14,999 bases of DNA from Phoronis ovalis (taxonomy: Eukaryota > Phoronida > Phoronidae). Under the pieces are notes generated by a model. That model searched no databases. It saw only the letters and a program-made list of their open reading frames with translations, and was not told the DNA's origin. Positions 1 to 9,700 of the stretch are shown one piece after another; the first letter of the stretch is position 1, and each line of letters begins with the position of its first letter. A program made the position numbers and the translations under genes. Where the stretch lies: assembly GCA_028565635.1 (NCBI GenBank), contig JAOXYB010029556.1:1-14999 (forward strand), read 5' to 3'.

Positions 1-61
1 CCATGAGGGAATCACAGTCCCTACTGTTGAGAGCCAGGTAATGTTATTACCTTGAAAGGCA

Positions 62-135
62 TGTACAAGCCCAGGATCGAACCCGGGACCTTTGACATGC
101 CAGGCGGACGTGATAACCACTGCTCCACCGAGCTC
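62..135 (-). repeat. tRNA-like SINE head (tRNA-Val-like, degenerate)
   Basis: The minus strand from 135 downward resembles a tRNA-Val gene: an A-box-like TGGAGCAGTGG (127-117), the stretch GGTTATCACGT, and a B box GGTTCGATCCT (83-73), with 33 nt between the boxes as for a Pol III internal promoter. The acceptor ends pair poorly and the anticodon stem is broken, so it is not a working tRNA. The likely SINE body continues through 61-1 and off the left edge. It contains a small hairpin (AGGTAA ... TTACCT). Confidence 0.55.
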
Positions 136-137
136 CA

Positions 138-740
138 CCTTTTTACAAGGATTCGTCCTCGAATCCAATAACATACTAAAAAAGTATATATACTATGTAC
201 AATTTATAGAATTATACAAAATAAGGAAAAATTTAAAATCTGAATTGTACAAAAAAACTACCCATCAAACTACAGTCATTACAAGAGGAATTTCTTGCGG
301 TAACAACAAAAATGATATGAATACAATATTTAGTATTTACATTGTCCATGCTTGCTAAGAAAAAATCTACTGCCTAATCGGAAGGATTGAATACAAAACC
401 GTAATAAGGAAATTCTAATGATTTAACCAGTATTGGGTTTTCACTTTTAGATACTTATAGGTAAATAAACAATTGATCAAGAGCAAGAGAATACAAACTG
501 AGCTGTACCACCAAACTTTAAATGGAATAACCAAATACGAGTCTATTCATAAAAATAATGATATGACGAGGTATATGGGTTATTTCATAAATTGTTAAAA
601 TACAGCACAGTGAATAAATCAAGCATAGACCATAACAATACAAATACTGTTGTAAGAATAGTTAACAAAATAAAAATGTATACAGAAATTATGTTACTAG
701 AGGAATCCCCTCCTGTAACAAAAAAAATATAAGCTCTCTG
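138..740. other. AT-rich stretch without a gene
   Basis: No gene is supported. A hairpin is present at 693-719 (GTTAC, AGGA ... TCCT, GTAAC). It repeats the motif AATCCCCTCC that also occurs at 744-753 in the adjoining retroelement. The rest is low-complexity AT-rich sequence. Confidence 0.5.
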
Positions 741-767
741 AAGATTCCCCTCCGGAACGCCACACAA

Positions 768-779
768 CCCCCCCTTTTT
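768..779 (-). promoter_or_regulatory. Polypurine tract of the miniature retroelement
   Basis: The minus strand shows five A and seven G just before the second LTR start, the expected position for the plus-strand primer of reverse transcription. Confidence 0.6.
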
Positions 780-814
780 ACACTAGAACTACTACCTATT
801 TCAGCTACAACTAC

Positions 815-832
815 ATCCCACCGCTGCCACCA
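815..832 (-). promoter_or_regulatory. Primer binding site matching tRNA-Leu
   Basis: The plus strand reads ATCCCACCGCTGCCACCA. From family knowledge this equals the last 15 bases of metazoan tRNA-Leu (AAG/TAG type) followed by the post-transcriptional CCA. Its place one base after a CA-ending repeat is exactly that of a retroelement primer binding site. Confidence 0.7.
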
Positions 833-833
833 A

Positions 834-1116
834 TGCGGCGAACCCGGCCGAGCAGTCTTAGCCTGTTGATATTAGGTTCGAGACAAAGGCACTGGTGAGA
901 GGTAACTATCTATGTTGTCGGTTCCCGGCTAGGAAGACTCGTTGAGAGAGTGATGAGCAGAGTACTAATAGACTTAACAACTTCTTGCTTCTAGGTCTAA
1001 ACGTGCACTAGCTTTATTATAATAGAAAACAACTTATATATGAAGTGACTATCCCATGAATGGACCAGTCCAATATACCCATACCAGGATATCCCATTCC
1101 CTCTCGGAACGCCACA
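834..1116 (-). repeat. 5' LTR of the miniature retroelement
   Basis: It is 283 bp, begins TG and ends CA on the minus strand. It holds a TATATAA box (1040-1034) followed 15 nt later by AATAAA (1018-1013), then a GC-richer 3' part that fits U5. TATA and the AATAAA are closer together than in most LTRs, so R would be short or the poly(A) signal lies upstream of the real cap site. Confidence 0.6.
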
Positions 1117-1139
1117 TTACCTTGGTGATTTTTTGTGTG

Positions 1140-1274
1140 TCTTTGTACTGGATTTGTACTGTATTATTCTGTGCTCAAGGTTTTGTTTGTTTTTGTACTG
1201 GATTTGTACTGTATTATTCTGTGCTCAATGTTTTGTTTGTTTTTGTACTGGATTTGTACTGTATTATTCTGTGC
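1140..1274 (+). repeat. 50-bp minisatellite, about 2.7 copies
   Basis: Units start at 1145, 1195 and 1245 with GTACTGGATTTGTACTGTAT and are almost identical; copies 1 and 2 differ by one base (CAAGG against CAATG). Each unit itself contains a short internal repeat (TTTGTACTG twice). The open frames over it in all three phases are a by-product of the low stop content of the unit, not genes. Confidence 0.9.
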
Positions 1275-1279
1275 CTGGG

Positions 1280-3190
1280 CTAATAAACTTATCATATGTT
1301 ATACTATTACTAGACATTATGAAACAGGCGAAACCTCAAGGCGAGCTCAGATATACAGCCACTTGTATCGACTTCCCAATAAACTATTTGCATGCACTTG
1401 AGGGCGCTACAGTCAGACCCTTTCAATACCGTGATCCTTTATATATACAAAACTTTTTTTTGTAATCTGACTTTAGAAAAGCTTTAACCGGTGAAAATTT
1501 AACAAAATAATAAAAAATATTAATAAATAGTTGTTTATGCTCACAACTTAGATCAAAGAACATCAGATTTTTTTTGGTTTTGGCTCATCAGCATGTCAAG
1601 GATGCGTTTTGTGAATGATTCGCACGAGCGCACGCAGAACTATGCCATTGTTCATTAATTCACATAATGCGACTGCATGGTGGCTTCATCAAGTGCATGC
1701 AAATTGTCTATTGTTTGCCTATTGCACATGTGTTCATACTAACTGATGCAGCAAACTGTGCAAATTTGAAAACAGGTTAACTTTTTCAAATTTCATTCTG
1801 TCAGTCCTTGGAAAGAAGCTACTATTATAAACACCAGTATATGACGGTGGTCTAAAGAAGTGCGAGTTGATCTCAAGTATAGCTGTGCACAGTAACTTCA
1901 GCCTTAACTGTTACTAGTGTATCCAACTGGCGTTATGGCTGCATAGCAAACTTTTTCTGCGCACCTTTTCAAGTATTTTGTGTTGATAGACTGATAAATT
2001 CCCAGAAATCGTTATAAATATTTTGTTTTGAAAACTTCTTATTAGTTATCAGAACACATTTTCCAAGAAATTTTGCAAGCGTACCCGTTTTAGAAGTAAA
2101 GTTTATGACTATGTGAAAAAATTTCAGCCTGATTCTGCCATTTTAATCTCATTTCGGATTTCAAGTGAAGCATGGTTTATGGAAAAATATGATCAAAAGA
2201 AAGTATTTTGCTTCAGTGACGAGTTATTTAAGATTTTGTATGTATTTTAATAAAAATAGTTTCAGAGATGAGCAATAAAATTGTGGGAAAGTTCGGCAAT
2301 ACAACCTTCATGCATTTCCAGTTTTTGAAATCCACTTGAACAATACTCAGTCTGAATAAAACCTTAACTGTAGACATACTTCATAAAAGGTTACAAAATA
2401 AAAGAAACATGAGGACTTGAATGTTACTGCCAGGTAGCAGATAGTAATAGTGCACTTTGATGTTTGTTTAGTTCACCAGCTTCAGCATTGAATAAATAGG
2501 GACTCCATGATGCTGACCAGTTTACCCTTGTCCATGCTTCAGTTTATTAATTTATAATTTTTACGTTAAGGTGGCCATTTGTTGGTCATAAATGCAGATG
2601 TAGTAGTAGTATCCATTGTCCTTGGAGAGTGAATCTCCTTTTGTGGAGTATGGTAATATGTCATATAAACTAAGCCTGATCATTAGTACCACGGGCTCTG
2701 ATGGTCAGCTTATTACAGACAAACAACTCCAAACTAAGCTATGCTGCCCCATTATTAGTCCAACATTAATGTTGATATCCATTCACACACTGAATTGTTT
2801 GAAATGCAGTGAAACATTAAAGTACCTCATTTATTATAGCTATAGTTTATTCCTGATTGTAAATTTACTTTTAAAAGCCAAAAAATATAAAATATAAATT
2901 AAATTACAAAATGTTAACATTCCTCTTGGTAAGAATATATAAACCAAAACCTTTATCACAGTATTACATGCAAAATGGATTCAACAGTTAAAATGCCTAA
3001 GTAAAAGAAAATGTTGACTAACATAGCCGTGAAGAAAAAATGTCTATGCACTAGATTTGAGTACATGCATTTTGAAAAGGAAAAATACATTGTTGTCAGC
3101 CTAGATCTAAGAAAAAAGAAGCTATGTTTTAAAACGTATGATGCATGCAAAACATACACATTTTATGTTCAATGTAGGCAATTTTGGTGA
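1280..3190. other. Gene-free stretch left of the kinase gene
   Basis: No convincing coding region is seen. Open frames are short and lack recognisable motifs. The part next to the kinase gene may be 3' UTR. A tract at about 1600-1750 is less AT-rich than its surroundings, without an identifiable element. A GAGGGCGCTACAG motif at 1400-1412 has a partial match at 5859-5867. Confidence 0.5.
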
Positions 3191-3200
3191 TTTGCAAGCA

Positions 3201-3206
3201 TTTATT
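3201..3206 (-). terminator. Possible polyadenylation signal of the kinase gene
   Basis: The minus strand reads AATAAA here, about 480 nt past the stop codon. Another lies at about 2828-2833. In AT-rich DNA the hexamer is common, so the choice is weak; the 3' UTR presumably covers at least 3684-3190. Confidence 0.3.
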
Positions 3207-3684
3207 TTTGATGAAATTAGTTCAATCTAATCTTGAAAAAAATATCGCTAAAATTAAAAGAGTATTTTCTATTTTGCAACATGTCGTGTAGAATTTGTTT
3301 GAATAATAAATATCACTAAATATAAATTTCTTCTTAGCCTTTTCCTAGTATTTCGCGAAGACAAGCTAGTCCCATCATGATATAGGAATACATGTCTTAT
3401 GTGTTCTATTGTGTTGCAACAAGTCTATTTTATAGCAATTTTGATAAAAAGAAGCTAGTTACAAACAATAAAATAAATTCAAAGACAAATATTTAAAGTA
3501 ACCAGAAAGTGATGTTAAAAATGGCAGGACTGCAGCTAAATACAGCATAAAGAAAGCATACTTAAACACTGTTGAAATTTGGTTGGTTCAACTTAGAGAA
3601 TATTTTTCAAGGTTACAAATTTCATACAATGATTAAATAGGCTTTTCTAAAAAACTATACTGCGATTTCATAGGCGGTTTACAT

Positions 3685-3747
3685 CTAGTCGTTTAATTTT
3701 TTTTGCACTTCATCAAATACTTCATCAATGTTACCTTGGGCATTGAT
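3685..3747 (-). CDS. Kinase domain 2, terminal exon with stop codon
   Basis: It encodes [20 protein letters not shown] and ends in TAG at 3687-3685. [11 protein letters not shown] is the C-terminal signature of the AK1-type fold, so the stop is at the natural end of the domain. Confidence 0.94.
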   Translation of the reverse strand: MNAQGNIDEVFDEVQKKLND

Positions 3748-6700
3748 CTGAAATAAAGAAGACAATACTTACATAACTTTTTATCAAACTTCATCTTTAA
3801 AGACTAAATTTTAAAGTTATATATCGTTATTAACTAATTCCTTTGTTACTTTAATACCTGCATTAATTTGAAAAATTAGATTTTAATCATGTAGAAATGT
3901 CTTGAGATTTCTTGCGCTGGCTTTTAATTCTTTACTGAAGTTCGAAAATCTCTTGGGATCAAGTCACATTCCACCATTCTTTAACAATTCAAGCTCAGAC
4001 CACTTTTTGGTAACTAGTTGTCCATAACAGAAAAGATTTCCTAGCATCAAAGAGATAGTTTCAGAAGTTCAATTTTTAATAAAACAATGATTCTTTTTTT
4101 ACCTTGAGAAGTTTATTCTGTTGACTGTAATGATCCACCGTTGGTTGTGTGAATTCTTTAAATGTTGCTAATCGTTTCTTGATTGTTTCCTCATTATCAT
4201 CCACACGTCCACTAGTTTTTCCGCGTTCAGTCAAACGAGCCACCATAGTTTCTTCAGGTATATCAAAGTAAAGGACTTTCTTGCATGGAATGATCTATGA
4301 AAGAATATTGAACATACTTTAATTAAGTTCCTGATTTTATTCAACCATTTCCCTTGTTTAATAATAAGGAAAGTCTTAAAATCAATAAAAAATCACGACA
4401 TATTATTTTCTGTACTAGTTTTCGGTTGAACATCAACAAAATAATTTTCTTGGTTCTCCAGAAACAATTTCTTTGATTTATTAAATCTGGTATAGTTATA
4501 ACATACCACAATGTAGACTTGCCACAGCATTATTTTATAGGATGTGTTAAGTAGCAAAATGATATCTTTTGTATAATTAAATACGAAAAATATATCATTT
4601 TGCTTCTTAAAAGTTAACAGTGAGGATCGTGGTAATATGCATGGTAGTCTTCATATAATGCCAAAACTTGCCTCGTTTTCAAAACGAATTCCTTGCTCCT
4701 TCATTCGTGGGTAGCCATCGATAAGGAAACCTTTACTTTCTGCAGCTTTAGCAACCATAGCTTCTTTCAAGAGGGCAAGCACGACTTCCTGCAAACAAAC
4801 GCACATACTAATTTATGTTTATGAAGAACGTATTTTACACACTAGTACACAATTATGCTTCACAGCTACATGAAATGCATGTAGTTGTTCAGATACAAAC
4901 ATCAGTGAATTCTTTTTCCAAATCCTGAAATGCAAGGGGAAAAACTTTTCAAGAAGCAGACAGATTGTCATAAAAAATTTAATATTCTGAAATTAAAAAG
5001 ATTTCAGGGTAGTGCGACAGTTGTGTCTCATTTATTGAAGCTAATAAAAGTGGAAGAATGTGTCAGAAAGTGCACACAACCCACAAAAAGGGTGGTTCAC
5101 AGAGTTACCGCAAATTTGTGATTTATAAAAAGTTATTATTATTAAATGAGTGTGCAATGGAAGACATTCCCCCAAGCACTCCAGATTTTCACTACATATG
5201 ATACTCACCAGTGAAACTAGTGCACCTGACTCCATAATGTCTTTAAGCTTCTTCCCACGTGCTGATCCAGATTCCATTTCTGCCCGCAATAAATCTCCAG
5301 ATGACAAATGGGTGTAGCCATATTTTTCTACAATCTTTGCACATTGTGTGCCTTTGCCACTGCCTGGTCCCCCAAGAACAAATAAAATGTCCTTATCCTT
5401 GAGACAATTTATGTCGCCACCTATGAAACATGGAACAAATTAATATTTCTCAAAGCAAGAATCAGGAGAAAATCTGTTTTTGTGTTGTAAAGCTCTTGGT
5501 ATTTACTTGAATTTTAAGCATTGAGTTATTGTTGTACGCTGTCACATTATAATTATGCTTCAGATAATTTAAAATTGTCTTGATGATTTTGTTAGTTACT
5601 GCATATAAATTGTGTAGCACAGAGTAATAATAATAATACATTTTTATTTAAAAAAATTGGCAACCCCTATGGTGGAATTATTAAATACAATAAAATAGCA
5701 AAGTTATTAAGCATCAAAAGGGTTCTTAACAATTTAAGACATGTCTTTTAAAACACATGGTAGTAAAATTTAAATGCACACAAGTTAAATAGATGAAATA
5801 CTAAACAGAGATCCAGTACAAGTTACTAATTAATTTGTAGTCATTTCTGAAGTTCATAGAGGGCGCTTGTAAAATAACCCATAGTTCCTTTAATCTTTAT
5901 GCAGGACCTTTGGAATTTATCAGAGACTGGAGAGAGTAGCTTGTAATATGTTTAGGTGATAGTGAAGGTAGTGAATCCTATGATCAGGGTCATTTACAGT
6001 CTTGACAAACAGTTTTTTTGCAAGCAATATCTCAAGATCTGAGAGTTCAGCAGTTAAACCATAGTGCCGCACGGGCTTGTATATTCTAAAATGTGTCTAA
6101 TCACTGTCTGATAGTATGTAATGGGATCTTCAGTTGATAAACCTGCCTGTTTGAGGTGCCACAAAAAGAATATTTGAGAACTGGCTTTTTGGTTATGTTT
6201 TCAAGTATTTTGCCAAGTCCGATTTTCTTGTCACTTTCATATTGTTGTTATGAGAACAGAAGATCAGTGACTTAAATTATGAAATGGATTCAACACAAAC
6301 AAACAAACAATACATCTGCCCTCTGTTACAAGAACTATTTAAACAAGACAAAATATTATTTTGTTTTGCTCGAAATAACAGGGACGTAGTGCTGTGGATC
6401 TTCTGAAGGACACGTTAATACACTCAAATAAAATAGCATCAAGATTATATCATATAACATGTTAAAACATGAATACCTTTCAATCAATATGGAATTTAAA
6501 ATCAACCAATCTTAAAAGAAATTGAACAAAGGTTAAATTTTGATGCTATTTATGTGATGTCACAAGTAGACTATAGACCTTTCTCATGCATAGCTGTTCC
6601 AATCGCCCCCCCCCCCCCCTAATACTGTACATGCAAACTATAATCATACATTTAATAGAAATTATTACAAATCTTCATAATTAAAAATAAATGTTATGTT

Positions 6701-9700
6701 GAGAATTTTTTCATTTTGATATGAGGTATAATATAGTATTATAAAATGTGTTCACAATAATTTCTTCTGTGATTTTGTTTCCTGATTTTTTAAAGTCAGA
6801 TAAATTTTTATTTGTAGTGTATTTGATTCGTAGTTTGCATCTACATAAAACAATGAAATAGGGGTTAAACTAACTGATGGAATAGCCATGACATAGATAT
6901 ATTGCTTTTATACGCCTGAATACACATAAACCATAATCCGTAATGAGACAATAAAATGTTTTGATACTACAATTACCTAAAAACGACCTTTTTCTCTGTT
7001 ACTTACCAGATTTTGTGTAAACTATATGTGAACAAAAATAAGCAGAAGTAAATATAGTGCCAAATAGCCCGTAGGACAAACTTTAGTCAAACCCAAAGCC
7101 TAGAGGAATAACTCCGGTGTTTTGCATCAAATCATACTACATAGCAATACAACTTTACGAGGTTTGCTAATTATGATGAACAGAAAAATTAATGCAATAA
7201 TTAGATATCAGAATAAATTAAAAATTCATTTGGGAAGCAAAAATAAGATTATGAGACATAACTGGGAAGATACAGTACTCAAAAATTCAACCAAAATGTC
7301 GTAACTATTGTATAAGAGACTGTATATAGCTATATTCATGCCAAATAACCATTCATGCATATATAAATACTATCGTGCAATTAGCATGCTACAGAAAAGC
7401 CTTTTTGCAATAGTTTTACGTAGATATTTTAAAACTTACCATCTAAGCCTAATTCTTTAAATAACTTTTGAATTTCTTCATACACTTCATCAATGTTCCC
7501 TTCTGATGGCACCTGTGAATAAAAGTATTTTTTACTTTTAGTTACTCTATCAAATATTAAAACAGTTGTAACAACCAATAGAGCAATACAACAAATTTTA
7601 TCTAATGTTCTCTGTAAAACATACATTGAAAAACTATAAGCAAAAATGGCTAAGTACTAGGTTTAGGAAAAAATAGTACCTGTTTGAATTTAAGGAAGTA
7701 TTTCCTAAATTAATTACCACCAAAGTGATTTTTTATTATATAAAACAAGAATAAATACAATGTAAAATTATTTTTAAAATAAACATCACAAGAGTATTAT
7801 GTGCACTTACTGAATGAGACTTTCCAATTTTCTTAAAATGTTCTATCATGGGTTCTGTTTTTCCATGAAAAGTTTTTATCCTCTTGCTTATTGTTTCCTC
7901 GTTGTCGTCAGCACGACCGCTGGTTTCAGCACGTTTTGTAAGCCTCTCTTTCAAAACATTTTCCTTCACATCCAAGTATAAAATGAAACCACAAGGGCAT
8001 ACCTAAGAAAAGAATGTTGGTCCAGTTAAAGTTTTTAATCTGTTCAATCTCCTATTTTAAAATCACAATAAATGTTTAGTGAACAAAAGATTAGAGGCTA
8101 ACCTGATAGCGCATGACTCTGTAACAGAATCTTAGCCAATCTGACCAACCGTACCCCTATGCAACAGCCATAAGAAGATTACTAATATAAGGAACATTTT
8201 CATACTTGAAACTTGTCAGTACAATTCACATTAGGGCAATCCATTTCTGAACTTCCATTATTTAAGCAAACTAAATTTTTAAAAATTCCCCTTCTACTGA
8301 CAGGTCAACTTTCAAGTCCATTCATTCAGCTGTTTTGGCTGAAACTATATTACTTATTAATTAATGAATGGCTGTCTGTGATGCAGGAACCTGGAAATAA
8401 ATATTTATTTCACCCCTATATCACCTAGTGGCAAGTTTGGTAAAAATTGATAAAAAGTGGGCTAGAACCTATAGTTATCATAACAAGTGTCACATATGCG
8501 AAATGTAATTTTCATTAATTTCAAACCTCATTTGAACGATTATAAAGGCTTACCTCCTCCTCAAACTGTTTGCCTTGACCCAGTTCTCTTGGATAACCAT
8601 CAATGAGGAAACCTTTAGCTGAGGCATTGTTTAACATGGCTTTCTTTAAAAGTGTCAGGACTTTTTCCTTAAAATACACAAATATGAAATGACCTAGTAA
8701 CCTAATCATACATTCATATTAAGAAGTGCTGCATTTTGCCACAATTATAATTTGGTAATTATTATATTATAGATACGAGTGCAACAGGGAAAAATACTGA
8801 ATATGCCAGGAGGGAAGTTAACTCACAGAATGGGTGTTTTGTGTTCAGTATTTTCCTTTTAGCATTTGTATCCACTGTATAAACTACTAGTATTTATTCA
8901 AGATTTCTTAATTTTATTTTAAACGTTTTTTAACATTTACTTTTGTCATCTGTTCATTTTCTAGTGTTCAGTCAGCTGATGTATCATGCATGGCAACAGA
9001 ACACAGGCGCCATATCATGCAATGACAGATGTGTTACACCCCTGTAAAACATGACAGCTTGTTACTGCACTCTACAAAGTGCAATAACCTTTGAATCATT
9101 CAAAAAAATCCTCAGTCTTCTGTTGTATAATAATACGACACTGAATGCTGTATAGTTGTCCTGTTCAGCAATAGATTTCAAAGAAAATCATTTGTGCATA
9201 CTTACTGTTGGAACAAGAGATCCAGATTCCATAATTTTTGTCAACTCTTGGCCAATTTGTGACTTGGATTCCACTTCTTTACGTAGTAAATCACCCGTAG
9301 ATAAATGACAAAAGCCATAGTTGGCAGCAATCTTTTTGCACTGGGTTCCCTTGCCACTCCCAGGGCCACCTGGTGAGTACAGTTACAAAAATAAGAATAT
9401 AAACTCGGTTGTTTGACAGAGCCATTAGCTTGTTGCACACTAGGAGTTTTAATATACAAGCAGAGGCAAATCACTAATATTACAATTAAAATGTTCAACA
9501 GCAAATTACTTCATTCGTGGTAATATCGGAATAATACAAATTAACCCATGGAATCTACTTACCAACTATAAAGATGACTATTTTGTCTTTTACAGCTGAC
9601 ATGTCCAAGGTTTCTAAAATATGAAGAACAAAAACAGTAATTAAACCAATGGAGACAGATGTCAAAATCAGTAATAAATGCATTAAAAGTGCAAGCTAAA

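Larger units (their letters stand above)
744..1116 (-). mobile_element. Miniature LTR retroelement (TRIM-like), 3' LTR mostly missing
   Basis: On the minus strand a candidate LTR runs from TGTGGCGTTCC (1116) to CGCCGCA (834). After one spacer T comes TGGTGGCAGCGGTGGGAT (832-815), the complement of a tRNA-Leu 3' end including CCA, which is the primer binding site for reverse transcription. After 35 more bases comes a polypurine tract AAAAAGGGGGGG (779-768), then TTG, then a second copy of the LTR start (764-744, 18 of 21 bases matching). The interior is only 69 bp and codes for nothing, so any copy was mobilised by proteins from elsewhere. Similarity to the LTR stops after 21 bp, so the 3' LTR is truncated or replaced. 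Confidence 0.65.

Noticed and set aside
62-135. Functional tRNA gene
   Set aside because: The acceptor stem and anticodon stem do not pair well; only the A-box and B-box regions resemble tRNA-Val, as in a SINE head.
840-900. Second tRNA-like SINE head on the plus strand (GGCCGAGCAG ... GGTTCGAG)
   Set aside because: The region is better explained as the 3' part of the minus-strand LTR, which ends one base before the tRNA-Leu primer binding site; the box-like motifs are weak and there is no tRNA fold.
47-1122. TTACCT at 47-52 and 1117-1122 as a target duplication bounding a 1,064-bp element
   Set aside because: The outer ends would be TG...CA, but the left end shows no similarity to the LTR end at 834 and overlaps the tRNA-like SINE. 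Six bases can match by chance.
1056-1465. Overlapping plus-strand frames of 75-110 codons
   Set aside because: They are translations of the 50-bp minisatellite in different phases, with no initiation context or homologous motif.
2616-2897. Plus-strand 93-codon open frame
   Set aside because: No domain, no splice-site or promoter support, and composition expected of AT-rich non-coding DNA.
5859-6075. A transposon bounded by GAGGGCGCT and GCACGGGCTTGTA
   Set aside because: The ends are not inverted repeats of each other, no target duplication is seen, and the shared motif at 1400 is too short to define a family.
9241-9504. Minus-strand 87-codon frame overlapping kinase exon b
   Set aside because: It is in a different frame from the P-loop exon and spans its intron; the kinase frame explains the exon fully.
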